Source: Oceanicola granulosus HTCC2516
GTDB lineage: Bacteria > Pseudomonadota > Alphaproteobacteria > Rhodobacterales > Rhodobacteraceae
Direction of reading: 5' to 3'
Assembly (NCBI RefSeq): GCF_000153305.1
Contig: NZ_CH724110.1
Span: 153,082 to 217,081 of the forward strand
DNA length: 64,000 nt
In this document: piece after piece, positions 1-8,744 of the stretch
Numbering within the stretch: the stretch's first letter is position 1
How the letters are laid out: each line of letters starts with the position of its first letter
Notes under the pieces: generated by a model
The model's database searches: none
Told to the model about the DNA's origin: nothing
The model's input: the letters and a program-made list of their open reading frames with translations, nothing else
Position numbers and translations under genes: made by a program

Positions 1-3000
1 GCTGTCGTCGGCCAGCGTCAGCGCGAAGGACAGGCCGAGCGCGGTCTGCGTCCCCTCCGCTTCGCCGGTGGCGATGCTGACGCTTTCGGCGTCGTGCGTC
101 GCGATGGCCGAGAGGTCGCCCCCGCCTGACAGCAGGCCGCCGGTGCCGATGGTCGCCTCGGTGCTGTTGCCCGCCACCACGAGCGCCGCGACCGGCACCA
201 GCGCCGTGCCGCCCGCCGCGCCGCCCTTGGCCTCGGCGCGCGCGTCGTAGCGGCCCGTCGCGCTAAGCCCGACGCTCTCGCTGCTCCCGTTGAAGACCGC
301 GCCGTCGGCGATCGCCGCGCGCGTCGCGTGATCGCTCACCACGAGCGCGAACGACGCGCCCACCCCGGTCGCCCCGGACTGCGCGTCCGACTGCGCCGCC
401 GTGGCGCGCGCGTCGGCCGCGTTGTGCGCCGTTGCCGTCGCGGAGACGGCGCCGTCCGAGGTCTGGGTGCCGGCGAACGCCGCCTCGGCCCGGGTCTCGG
501 CCACGGTGATCGCCAGCGCCCCGGCGATCCCGGTGCTGCCCCCCGACGCGCCCGAGGTGGCGTCGGCGGCGGCGCGGTTGATCGCGTCGGTGAGCGTGTA
601 GGTGGTCGTCCCCGCGCCGTCGATCTCGATCGCGTCGCCCGCGAAGGCGGCGTCGCGGCTCTCGGCGAACTGGTAGCCGTTGGCGTCGCGCACCACGTAA
701 TAGGTCGCGCCGTGCTCGAGGTCGCCGAAGTCGGCACTGTCGCCGGTGGTGAAGACCACCTCGTCGCCGGTCCGCAGCGGCGTGTCGGAGGCGAAGAAGC
801 GCAGATCGTCGTCGGGGTTGAACTCGATGGCGTCGCCGCCCGCCGGCGTCAGGCTGTGCCCGTCGCCCGCGCCGCTGTCCGTCAGGTCGACGGCCTCGCC
901 GGCCGCCGCCTTGGTGGCGTCCTCGGCGAGCTGCACCCGCCCGTTCTCGGCGACGATGACGTGATACGCCTGCTCCGACAGCCCGCCGATCGCGGTGCCG
1001 CCGCCGGCGCTGTAGGTCACCTCGTCGCCCGTCGACAGGCCGTGGTCGGCGCCGATCAGGATGCTGTCGTCGTCCGGGTCGGCGACCTTGCGCGCCTCGA
1101 CGGTCAGCTCCGTCTCGACCGCCCGCGCCCCCGCCTCGAGCCCGAGATCGTGGGCCTGCACCGTCGCGGTCGCGCCGGTCTCGGAGGTCACGTCGACCCG
1201 GCTCACCGTCAGCGCGACCGCCGCGCCGATGGTGGTGCCGCCGCCGCCCGCCGCGCTGCCGTCGGCCTCGGCCCAGCCGTCGGCATTGGCGCGGGCGGCC
1301 AGCGCCACCGCGCCGGTGGACGACACCGTCACCCCGTCGGCCACGGAGGCGGTGATGTCGCTGTCCACGAGATTGAGCGCCACGGCCGCCGCTGCGGAGA
1401 TTCCGCCGCCGCCGCCCTCGCCCGTCGAGGCGTCGGGCGACTGGGTCTGCGTCGAGCCGCCGTTGCCCCGGTCGCCGGCCTGGCTGTTGGCGTGGTCCTG
1501 CTGGCGCTGGTTCTCGGCGTTGACGCCGCCATCGGCCTCGGCGTCGCCCTCCTCGGCCCCCGCCGACCCCGCCGTCGCCCCGGCGCGGGTGAGCATCGCG
1601 CCGCTCGCCTCCATCGCCACCGACTGCGCCGTGACGTCGCGCGTCAGGTCGGCACTCACGGACTCGTCCGAGATGGTCAGCGCGAACGACGCCCCGATGC
1701 TGGTGCTGCCGCCCTCGGCGTTGCCCTCGGCCTCGGCGACGGTGCGCCCGGTGTGGCTCGCGGTGCCGCTGAGCGCCTTCATCGCCAGCGCGCCCGTGCC
1801 GGTGCCGACGCCGACCGACGTGTCGCCGGTGTTGACGTTGATCGCCGCCACCGGCGTCGCCGCGGTGCCCGCCCCGCTCGCCGAGGCCGCGGCCTTGGTG
1901 TCGGCGGCGTGGTCCGTCGTCGCCGCCAGCGTCACGTCGCCCGCATTGTCGAGCGTCACCCCGGTGCCGAAGCCCGCGAAGGTGTCCTGGTCGAGGATCG
2001 CCAGCGCGAAGGACGCGCCGATGCCGAGGCTCTCGCCCGTCGCCGCCTCGCCCGGCGCGGCGCTGGTCAGCGCGCGGCTCGTGGAGGTCGCCGCGAGGGA
2101 CAGATCCCCCCCGCTGAGGTCGACGCCGCCGCCGTCGGACACCTCGGCGCGCACGTCGGTCAGCACCGTGTGGATCGCCAGCGCCCCGGCCACGCCGGTC
2201 GAGCTCGCGTCGCCCGCGCCGGAGGTCGCCTCGGCGGTGAAGGTGTCGCCCGCCGCCATCGTCGCGGCGAGGCTGGTGCCGCCGCCGGCCATGATCGTGC
2301 CGCCGGATATCTCCGCCCGCACCGACGGGTCGACCACCGCCACCGTCACGCCGACACCCACGCCGGTCGCGCCGCTGCCGGTGTTGGAGCCGTCTGCGCT
2401 GGCGCTGACGCTGTCGGTCGAGCCGGCCGTCAGGTTCACCGCGCCGTCGGTCGCGAGCGTCCCCGTCGTCGCGATCCGCGCGACGGTCTCCGGGCGGTAA
2501 TCGGATACCACAACCGCGCCCGCGAACTGGGTGCCGCCGTCGGCGGTCTGCGCCTGGTCCTCGGTCGTGCCGTCCTGGTTCGGATCTTCGAGCCGCTGGG
2601 TCGATTGCGTCCCCTGCCCGCCGTTGTTGCCGCTGCCGTCCTCCGCGCCGCCCGCCGTGGAGGTCGCCGCGGTGGCGATCTCGCCGACGAGGGCGGAGCC
2701 GAGCGTGATCGAGTCGGTCGCGTCGCCATTATGGGCGCCGATGCTCGTCGCGCCGCCGATATCGACCTTCGTCGTCGCCTGGATCTCGGTGACCGCGAGC
2801 GTCGCGCCCTTGCTGCTGGTGTCGCTGCCGCCGTCGGCGGTCGAGGCGATGTCGAGACTGGTGGCGGCGTCGATCGTCACCGTCCCGGCCACCTCGATGG
2901 AGGTCGTGCCCGCCGTTGTCACGGTCGAGTCCGAGACCACCACGACCACGGTGACCGCCGCGTCGGAGGTCGCGTCAGTGTCGCTCGCGTCGGCCTCGTC

Positions 3001-4845
3001 CTCGAACGCGGCGGTGACCCCGACGCTGCTCGCGGCCGAGAAGTTGCCGCCGGCGCGCACGGTGCTGCCGTCCAGCGTCACCGTCGCCTCGGGCAGCAGC
3101 GTCAGCAGCGTGGCGTCGACGGTGCTGGCGATGGTCGTCGGCGTCGCGGCCGGAATCGAGACGTCCGCCGTCGCCGAGACGGTGACGTCGCCGGTCGCGT
3201 CGAGCGTGCCGCCGGTCAGGTCGACCGACACCCGCGGCAGGGCGACGAACAGCCCCGTCAGGTACTCGTCGAGCGAACCGATGGGCAGGGTCTCGTCGAC
3301 GATCCGCCCCTCGTCGTCGGCGGCGGCGGTCAGGGTGATCGTGCCGGCGTCGATGGTGCCGGACACGGCGATTTCCTCGGCCATCAGGTTGACGGCGCCG
3401 GTCGTCGTCAGCGTGCCGTCGACGACGACCCGGTCGGTCCCGTCCTGCCCGTCGACGGTCAGGCTCGCGCCGCCGAGGTCGATGTTGCCGGAGATCGTCA
3501 GCACGTCGCCGTCGGTGATCAGGTCCGCGTCGTCGTCGCCGAGGTTGATGGTGATGCTGCCCGTCGGGATGGCGAAGAGATGCTCTTCGAAGGTCGGCGA
3601 GCCGGTGGAGCTGAGCTTCAGCTGGTTGGTGCCGCTGTCGTAGGTCAGGGTCGCACCGTTGGACTCGGCGTTGAGGTCGATGACGATGTCCGTCGCGGTG
3701 CCCGACTGGGTGATCGGCTCGAGCCCGGAATAGGCGAGCAGGTCGTCGTCGCGCTGGACGGTGCCGGAATGGGCGTCGTGGGCGGTGTAGATCACGGTGT
3801 CGAAGTCACCAGAAGTGAACTCCATCACGTCGTAGCCGCGCTCGCCGCCGTCGAGTCCGCCATCGAGGCTGCCCTCGGCGGCGACGTAGAACACGTCGTC
3901 GGTGTCGGCGGCCCCCTGCAGGCTCTCGACACGCACGAAGGCGACGCCCTCGACGTCGCCCGCGTTCTCGCCGGTCACGTTCCAGGCGAGATCGCTCGGC
4001 GGGCCGGTCAGGGTGTCCGCGCCTTCGCCGCCGTCGATCACCAGCCGCCCGGCAAGCACCGGGTCGACGCTGTCGAGGGCGATGGTGTCGTCCCCTGCCC
4101 CGGCCTCGATGCGCAGCTCGGCGCCCGCGCTGGAGAAGCTGTAGTCGATCAGCGCCCCCGCCGCGCGGACCCGGCCCGCGCCGTCGTCGGCGGCCGACGC
4201 GTCCGACAGCCGCAGCGTGTTGGCGTCGCCCGAGCGGTCGGCGAACAGCTTGTCGGCGGCGGTGCTCGCATCCTCGACCGCCTCGACCCCCACCAGCCGC
4301 GCCGCGCCGGTGCCGCCGGCCGCGTCGTCCATCTCCAGCGTCGCCGCCTGCCCGCCCTCGGCGAGCGTGCGCACCGCCGCAAGATCGCCCGCCACGCGGA
4401 CGGAATCCGCCCCGTCGCCGCCGTCGAACTCCACGTCGACGGGAAACACGTCGCCGGCCGCGAAATCCAGCTCGAGCACGTCGTCGCCCGACGTGCCCGT
4501 CACCTTGACGAGCGAGATCTCCTGCACCAGCTTCGCCGCGAGCTTGGTGCCGCTGGCCCGGTCCCAGATCTCGAGCGATTGCGAGAGGTTGTCGTAGCGC
4601 AGGGACAAGTCCTGGCCCATGTCGGCCATGTCGACGAGGAACGGCGCGGGATCGGCGGAGAGCAGGTAGCGCTGCTCGAGAGCCTCCATCCGGAAGCCGG
4701 GGCCGGAGCGTCCGCCCGCCTTGCGCCGTCGTTTCCACAGCCTGGTGAACAATCCGGGCTCGAAGGTCTCGGCCGTGGGCTTTCGCCTGCCGCGGCGCCC
4801 GGTGAAATTCAGGTCGCCGCGCTCGTCACCAAACGGAAAAGCCAT
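1..4845 (-). CDS. LEPR-XLL domain giant exported/adhesin-like protein (3' end outside window)
   Basis: The reading frame is open from ATG at 4845 to the window edge, giving 1615 residues with no stop; the C-terminus is not in the window. A basic N-terminus (RLWKRRRK, about residues 35-42) is followed by LEQRYLLSAD at residues 56-65. That matches the LEPR-XLL motif found near the start of very large exported or surface proteins of marine bacteria. The rest is low-complexity Ala/Gly/Thr/Asp/Val beta-repeat sequence with recurring units (for example GASFALTISD, GAAVALTVS) and very few Lys or Cys, typical of repetitive adhesins. A purine-rich stretch (GGGGGGA) lies 6 bases before the ATG. The gene is divergent from the oxygenase/ATP-grasp operon. 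Export or adhesion is inferred from family resemblance; no C-terminal secretion signal can be checked here. Confidence 0.85.
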   Translation of the reverse strand, partial: MAFPFGDERGDLNFTGRRGRRKPTAETFEPGLFTRLWKRRRKAGGRSGPGFRMEALEQRYLLSADPAPFLVDMADMGQDLSLRYDNLSQSLEIWDRASGTKLAAKLVQEISLVKVTGTSGDDVLELDFAAGDVFPVDVEFDGGDGADSVRVAGDLAAVRTLAEGGQAATLEMDDAAGGTGAARLVGVEAVEDASTAADKLFADRSGDANTLRLSDASAADDGAGRVRAAGALIDYSFSSAGAELRIEAGAGDDTIALDSVDPVLAGRLVIDGGEGADTLTGPPSDLAWNVTGENAGDVEGVAFVRVESLQGAADTDDVFYVAAEGSLDGGLDGGERGYDVMEFTSGDFDTVIYTAHDAHSGTVQRDDDLLAYSGLEPITQSGTATDIVIDLNAESNGATLTYDSGTNQLKLSSTGSPTFEEHLFAIPTGSITINLGDDDADLITDGDVLTISGNIDLGGASLTVDGQDGTDRVVVDGTLTTTGAVNLMAEEIAVSGTIDAGTITLTAAADDEGRIVDETLPIGSLDEYLTGLFVALPRVSVDLTGGTLDATGDVTVSATADVSIPAATPTTIASTVDATLLTLLPEATVTLDGSTVRAGGNFSAASSVGVTAAFEDEADASDTDATSDAAVTVVVVVSDSTVTTAGTTSIEVAGTVTIDAATSLDIASTADGGSDTSSKGATLAVTEIQATTKVDIGGATSIGAHNGDATDSITLGSALVGEIATAATSTAGGAEDGSGNNGGQGTQSTQRLEDPNQDGTTEDQAQTADGGTQFAGAVVVSDYRPETVARIATTGTLATDGAVNLTAGSTDSVSASADGSNTGSGATGVGVGVTVAVVDPSVRAEISGGTIMAGGGTSLAATMAAGDTFTAEATSGAGDASSTGVAGALAIHTVLTDVRAEVSDGGGVDLSGGDLSLAATSTSRALTSAAPGEAATGESLGIGASFALAILDQDTFAGFGTGVTLDNAGDVTLAATTDHAADTKAAASASGAGTAATPVAAINVNTGDTSVGVGTGTGALAMKALSGTASHTGRTVAEAEGNAEGGSTSIGASFALTISDESVSADLTRDVTAQSVAMEASGAMLTRAGATAGSAGAEEGDAEADGGVNAENQRQQDHANSQAGDRGNGGSTQTQSPDASTGEGGGGGISAAAAVALNLVDSDITASVADGVTVSSTGAVALAARANADGWAEADGSAAGGGGTTIGAAVALTVSRVDVTSETGATATVQAHDLGLEAGARAVETELTVEARKVADPDDDSILIGADHGLSTGDEVTYSAGGGTAIGGLSEQAYHVIVAENGRVQLAEDATKAAAGEAVDLTDSGAGDGHSLTPAGGDAIEFNPDDDLRFFASDTPLRTGDEVVFTTGDSADFGDLEHGATYYVVRDANGYQFAESRDAAFAGDAIEIDGAGTTTYTLTDAINRAAADATSGASGGSTGIAGALAITVAETRAEAAFAGTQTSDGAVSATATAHNAADARATAAQSDAQSGATGVGASFALVVSDHATRAAIADGAVFNGSSESVGLSATGRYDARAEAKGGAAGGTALVPVAALVVAGNSTEATIGTGGLLSGGGDLSAIATHDAESVSIATGEAEGTQTALGLSFALTLADDS

Positions 4846-5145
4846 CGTTCTGTCCCCCCGCGCGCCACGGGAAACCAGCGAATCACGACTCGCCGCTACG
4901 CGAACCGTGCCAGGTTTCCCGGGAACCACGCATTGCGCGGAGGCGGATGAAAAATGCGTGCCCCCGCAGGTAATTCCGAAGCAAAAAAAGCACTCGTATG
5001 GCAGCGCGCCCCCGTGAAACTGCTGAAATGAGGACGCTGTAACGCGGAAATGAAAACCTGTTTGAAATATTTGTTCAAGTCTTGACTATGGGAGGGAACT
5101 TTATTCTCGCCACGCCCGCCGAGTCTCGAGGGGGAGCCGAACGCC
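4846..5145. other. Divergent intergenic region between the LEPR-XLL gene and the oxygenase operon
   Basis: This 300-base region holds no convincing gene. It is less GC-rich than its surroundings from about 5030 to 5110. It contains the 10-base palindrome TTCCCGGGAA (4916-4925) and an inverted repeat TTGAA-N7-TTCAA (5062-5078) that could be an operator. TTGACT at 5082-5087 resembles a -35 element, but I find no convincing -10 at the right spacing. No small precursor-peptide gene is visible. Confidence 0.5.
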
Positions 5146-5955
5146 ATGACTTCGACCGATGCCGGCCCCGGCCCCACCCTGGCGATCGACGAGCAGCGGC
5201 TGCGCGCCAGCGCCGATCCGGCCGCCGCGATCCGCCAGATCGCCGACCGGATCATCGCCGCCCTGCGCACCCCGCCCTGCTTCGTGCGCCTCACCGGGCT
5301 GGCGCCGACGGAAGACCGCAGCCTCGCCGTCGCGCTGGCGCGCACCATCGCGATCACCCCGCCGCACCCGCCCGGCTTCGACCGCGACCGGCTGCTCAAG
5401 GTGTCGTTCACCCAGGTGCGCATCGACAGGAGCCGCGCCGAGAACGCCGGCGCGGTGACGGCCTACAGCCGCACCAACCAGCCGCTCGCGCTGCACACTG
5501 ACAGCTCCTACCTCGCCAAGCCCCACCCGCTGGTGCTGTTCCAGTTCATCCGCTCCGCCGCTGACGGGGGCGCCTCGACCATGGCCTGCGCCGACGACAT
5601 CGTCGCCGCCCTGCCCCCGCCGCTGGTCGAGACGCTGGCGCGGCCGCAGTTTCCGTTCGGCAAGGGGCCGATGCCGATCCTGTTCGGCCGGCGCAGCGCG
5701 CCGCAGATGCGCTACTACCGCAGCCAGATCGACACCGCCGCCGAAGAGGCCGGCGGCCTGCCGCAGCCGCTCGTCACGGCGCTCGACCGGCTCGACGAGA
5801 TCCTCGAGCAGGTGCCGACCTACGAGTTCAAGGCGCAGCCCGGCGAGATCGTCTTCATGCAGAACACCCGCGTCCTGCACGGGCGGCGCGGGTTCGGCGG
5901 CGACAGCGACCGGCTGATGTACCGCATCAGGATGCACGGCGGCGCCCTTGGTTGA
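5146..5955 (+). CDS. TauD/TfdA-family Fe(II)/2-oxoglutarate-dependent oxygenase
   Basis: The predicted protein has 269 residues, close to the usual 270-300 for TauD/TfdA enzymes. The facial triad is visible: H117-x-D119 in LHTDSSY and a distal His at 245 in VLHGRRGF, followed by the Arg-rich strand YRIR (259-262) expected to bind 2-oxoglutarate. The family couples 2-oxoglutarate decarboxylation to hydroxylation or related oxidation of a substrate in the cytoplasm; this substrate cannot be read from the sequence. The stop codon lies inside the start of the next gene (8-base overlap), so the two are almost certainly translationally coupled. The ATP-grasp partner suggests modification of an amino-acid- or peptide-like molecule, which is inference. 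Confidence 0.88.
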   Translation: MTSTDAGPGPTLAIDEQRLRASADPAAAIRQIADRIIAALRTPPCFVRLTGLAPTEDRSLAVALARTIAITPPHPPGFDRDRLLKVSFTQVRIDRSRAENAGAVTAYSRTNQPLALHTDSSYLAKPHPLVLFQFIRSAADGGASTMACADDIVAALPPPLVETLARPQFPFGKGPMPILFGRRSAPQMRYYRSQIDTAAEEAGGLPQPLVTALDRLDEILEQVPTYEFKAQPGEIVFMQNTRVLHGRRGFGGDSDRLMYRIRMHGGALG

Positions 5956-7405
5956 GGTCCGGCTGACCCCGCAGCGCAGCCGCCCGCGTCCGGCTGTCAC
6001 CGCGCCGCACGTGCGGGCCCTGCTCGACGAAGCCTACCGCGCCGCCCGCGCCGCGCCGCGCGATCCCGACCTGCGGGTCGATCTCGCCGAGGCGCTGCTC
6101 TCCGCGCGGCAGGCCCGCCGCGTCAGCCGCCACCTGCGCCGGGCGCTGGCCCTTGCGTCGCGCGAGTGGGGCGGGCTCGGCCGGGTCGGCGAGGTGCTGT
6201 TCCGGCTCGGCGAGCACAAGGCGGCGGCACAGGTCTTCGGCCGCGCCCACGCGCTCGGCGTCCTCGCCGCGCGCCCGCACCGGACCTATGCGGCGCTGCT
6301 CCACGAGGCCGGCGAGACCCGGGCGGCGAAGCGGATGCTCGCCTGCTCCGCCCTGCTCGAGCCGCTGCGCCGCCCGCCGGCGCCCGACAAGGACCGCCCG
6401 CAGGTGCTGCGCGCGCGCTGCTTCGACAACAGCCGCTACCAGGTCGCGCGCTCGCGCCGCACCGGCCTGTGGAGCCGCAGCCTCAAGAGCGGGCATTTCT
6501 CGCTCTCCGACCTGCTGCGCCCCGGCGCCGTCGACCTGCACGTGCTCACCGCCTGGGGCGACAGCCTCGCCACGCTCGAACGGCTGCCGAAGGTGGACGT
6601 GGTGCTCAACACCATCGCCTGTGCCGACCTCAACGGGCCGCAGCTGAAGAACCTCGACGCCTTCCTCGCGCGCTTCCCCGATCTGCCGGTCGTCAACCCG
6701 CCCGCGCTGGTGCTCGGCACGACGCGCCGCGCCAACAGCCTGCGCCTGCCGCTGATCGACGGCGTCCGCTTCCCGCGCACCCTGGCGCTCGAGGTGGCCG
6801 AGGATCGCACGGCCACGCTGCGGCGGATCGAGGGCGAGGGGCTGGGCTATCCGGTGATCCTGCGCGTCGCAGGGACGCAGACCGGGCTGACGATGGAGAA
6901 GCTCGACGACACCGCCGCCGTGCGCGCCTATCTCGAGGCGCGCCGCCCCGGCGAGACGCTGAACGCGATCGAGTATATCGACCTGCGCGACGGGGACGGC
7001 CATTTCCGCAAGACGCGCTGTTTCTTCGTCGACGGGCGGTTCTTCCCCGTCGCCAGCCTGACGAGCGACAGCTGGCAGATCCATTCGGGCGACCGCTACC
7101 GCGTCATGGACAAGGACCGGGCGGCGCAGGAGCGCGAGCGGCATTACCTCACCGATCCTGCCGGGCACCTGGGCGCGCGCGCGATGGCGGCGCTGCACGG
7201 GATTGCCGACCAGCTCGGGCTCGACTTCATGGGGATCGACTTCCACCTCGACGACGACGGCGGCATCACCGTCTTCGAAGCCAACGCCGCGATGCGCCAC
7301 AATTACGACCACGTCCGCGCCTTTCCGTACACGCGCCCGCATCTGGACCGGGTGACCGAGGCGTTCGAGGCGATGATCCGGCGACGGGCCGGGCTGTTCG
7401 GTTGA
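5948..7405 (+). CDS. TPR-containing ATP-grasp domain protein
   Basis: The protein has 485 residues. Roughly residues 20-140 are Ala/Arg/Leu-rich helical repeats resembling tetratricopeptide repeats. The C-terminal half reads as an ATP-grasp fold: a GYPVILRVAG strand, a central IEYIDLRDGDG...KTRCFFVDGR segment, a phosphate-contacting HSGDRYRVMD segment and the metal-binding MGIDFHLDDDGG...FEANAAM near residues 430-450. ATP-grasp enzymes make acyl-phosphate intermediates and join a carboxylate to an amine or thiol. The start used is TTG at 5948, overlapping the oxygenase stop by 8 bases; GTG at 6011 is an alternative. The stop codon lies inside a parS-like palindrome. Pairing of an oxygenase with an ATP-grasp ligase is typical of small-molecule or peptide tailoring, but the product is unknown. 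Confidence 0.8.
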   Translation: MVEVRLTPQRSRPRPAVTAPHVRALLDEAYRAARAAPRDPDLRVDLAEALLSARQARRVSRHLRRALALASREWGGLGRVGEVLFRLGEHKAAAQVFGRAHALGVLAARPHRTYAALLHEAGETRAAKRMLACSALLEPLRRPPAPDKDRPQVLRARCFDNSRYQVARSRRTGLWSRSLKSGHFSLSDLLRPGAVDLHVLTAWGDSLATLERLPKVDVVLNTIACADLNGPQLKNLDAFLARFPDLPVVNPPALVLGTTRRANSLRLPLIDGVRFPRTLALEVAEDRTATLRRIEGEGLGYPVILRVAGTQTGLTMEKLDDTAAVRAYLEARRPGETLNAIEYIDLRDGDGHFRKTRCFFVDGRFFPVASLTSDSWQIHSGDRYRVMDKDRAAQERERHYLTDPAGHLGARAMAALHGIADQLGLDFMGIDFHLDDDGGITVFEANAAMRHNYDHVRAFPYTRPHLDRVTEAFEAMIRRRAGLFG

Positions 7406-7416
7406 CAGCCGTCAAC
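7401..7416. promoter_or_regulatory. parS: parS-type centromere palindrome, copy 1
   Basis: GTTGACAGCCGTCAAC is a 16-base palindrome fitting the repABC parS consensus GTTNNNNGCNNNNAAC. It covers the stop codon of the ATP-grasp gene. RepB (ParB) is expected to bind it for plasmid partition. Confidence 0.8.
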
Positions 7417-7425
7417 TTCCGCCCG

Positions 7426-7441
7426 GTTGACGGCTGTCAAC
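7426..7441. promoter_or_regulatory. parS: parS-type centromere palindrome, copy 2
   Basis: GTTGACGGCTGTCAAC lies 25 bases (start to start) from copy 1 and also fits GTTNNNNGCNNNNAAC. It overlaps the repC stop codon, so the pair sits exactly between two convergent genes. Paired parS copies downstream of repC are known in repABC plasmids. Confidence 0.8.
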
Positions 7442-8570
7442 TCGCCAACTCCCGCCGCACCCGCGCCCGCGCCATCTCGTAGGCACAGAAACTTCCGGCC
7501 CCGGCCTTCTGAGCGAGCCGCCGCAGGTAGGCCCCCGGCTCGCGGATCGCGGCGGCCTGTTCGAGGATCAGCAGCAGAGCCAAGGTCGCCCCGGCCGGGG
7601 TCATCGCCTGGAGGGCCGCTTGCCATGTTGCAGAGTCTATTCTCAGCATCGGCCGAAGCTGTCCGGCCAGCGCGATCAGCTGGGGCCAGCTGCGCACCGG
7701 GTCGGGCGAGAACAGCTGCGCTTCGGGGAAGGCGGCGAGGACGGCGGGCAGGGCAGGGGGCGCGGCAGGATCAGAGATAGATTCATCTGATATTGATTCC
7801 TGTATGTGCCGCTCATTTCGGCTGTCATTGCCGCTCGGTTCCGGTGTCGCGGCAGGCTCTTCGGCGACGGGGCACAGGCGCTCGGAGGCGCGGGCGATCG
7901 CCTCGGAGAGATCGGCGGCGAGCGCGGCGAGGTCGTCGTGGCCGAGCGTGCGGCGCAGGGCGCGGCGGACGAGGGCGAGCTTGTCGGCGGCGGCGTCCCA
8001 GGCGTCGGGCGCGCGGGACTGGCCGAGCGCGACGAGCCCGCTCGCCTCGCGCAGCAGCACCACCACCTCCTGGCGCAGCGCCTTGAGCCGGGCCTCGGCC
8101 TCGCGGGCGGCCTCGGCCGCGGCGGCGATCTCGGCGTCGCGGTGGAGCAGGGGCGAGAGGTCGAAGCCGAACGCCTCGGTCATGCCGTCGGCGCGGCGGG
8201 CGAACCGCTTGCCGTTGGGGCTGTCTCGGCGCAGCACCAGCCCGGCGGAGACCAGCGCCGCGAGGTGGCGGCGCAGGGTGCTCTCGGCCATGCCGTGGAG
8301 CCGGGCGGCGAGGGTGGCGTTGGACGGGAAGACGACGGGCCGCCGCTCGCCGGCCAGCTCGCGGCCGGGATGGAAGCTCACCAGCGCCGAGAGCACCGCG
8401 AGGGTGCGGTCGGAGATGCCGAAGGCGGCGCGCGCGGCGGTGAGGTCCTTGAGGATGACCCACTTGTCGCGCCCGGCGCGGGGCAGGGGACGCTCGTGGC
8501 GGGCCTGCGCCGCCAACTGGGCATAGTCCGACTGCCGCCGTCCGAAGGACGTCGTGAAGACCTGCTGCAT
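7437..8570 (-). CDS. repC: RepC replication initiator
   Basis: The protein has 377 residues, in the normal RepC range (about 370-430). The N-terminal part shows the characteristic RepC start with W-V-I-L-K-D-L and the winged-helix segment NATLAARLHGMAESTLRRHL (about 105-124), followed by a long Ala/Glu/Arg helical region and a conserved C-terminal domain ending in ARVRRELAS. RepC initiates plasmid replication, and in this family the origin lies within repC itself. It is the last gene of repABC, separated from repB by 174 bases that hold a parS-like palindrome and a candidate antisense RNA gene, the usual arrangement for copy-number control. Confidence 0.93.
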   Translation of the reverse strand: MQQVFTTSFGRRQSDYAQLAAQARHERPLPRAGRDKWVILKDLTAARAAFGISDRTLAVLSALVSFHPGRELAGERRPVVFPSNATLAARLHGMAESTLRRHLAALVSAGLVLRRDSPNGKRFARRADGMTEAFGFDLSPLLHRDAEIAAAAEAAREAEARLKALRQEVVVLLREASGLVALGQSRAPDAWDAAADKLALVRRALRRTLGHDDLAALAADLSEAIARASERLCPVAEEPAATPEPSGNDSRNERHIQESISDESISDPAAPPALPAVLAAFPEAQLFSPDPVRSWPQLIALAGQLRPMLRIDSATWQAALQAMTPAGATLALLLILEQAAAIREPGAYLRRLAQKAGAGSFCAYEMARARVRRELAS

Positions 8571-8618
8571 GTTTCGTTCACGAAGACAAAAGTTCTCCGC
8601 CCGCCGGACACGGCGCTA

Positions 8619-8634
8619 GTTGACATCTGTCAAC
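8619..8634. promoter_or_regulatory. parS-like palindrome in the repB-repC gap
   Basis: GTTGACATCTGTCAAC shares both arms with the two parS copies but has TC instead of GC at the centre, so it is off-consensus. Each strand contains a perfect TTGACA, so the site overlaps a candidate -35 element for the antisense RNA on the + strand and could link RepB binding to its transcription. Confidence 0.6.
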
Positions 8635-8655
8635 TGGAGAAGGTAAGTTCGAATT

Positions 8656-8705
8656 GCGAGTAAGAACGGCCCTTCGGGATGTCATGTCCTGGGGGGTCTT
8701 CTTTT
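8656..8705 (+). ncRNA. Candidate counter-transcribed RNA (ctRNA) of the repABC operon
   Basis: On the strand opposite repABC, TTGACA (8620-8625) is followed after 18 bases by TAAGTT (8644-8649), giving a possible start near 8656. About 15 bases later comes a GC stem, GGCCC (8668-8672) with GGGTC (8694-8698, one G-U pair), then TTCTTTT (8699-8705) as terminator tail. The predicted RNA of about 50 nucleotides and its place between repB and repC match known repABC ctRNAs, which repress repC expression and set incompatibility. The -10 match is weak, so the exact ends are uncertain. Confidence 0.5.
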
Positions 8706-8744
8706 ATCCGGCTCGTGCCTCCCTCGTTGTTGTCGTTGCTCTGC

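Noticed and set aside
328-4950. A very long + strand open frame (about 1540 codons) opposite the LEPR-XLL gene
   Set aside because: Its translation is Arg/Gly/Val-rich with no domain logic. High GC removes stops from the antisense frame, while the - strand frame has a start, ribosome site and recognisable LEPR-XLL motif.
4846-5145. A small precursor-peptide gene for the oxygenase/ATP-grasp pair
   Set aside because: No short frame with a ribosome site and peptide-like composition was seen, so a RiPP assignment is not supported.
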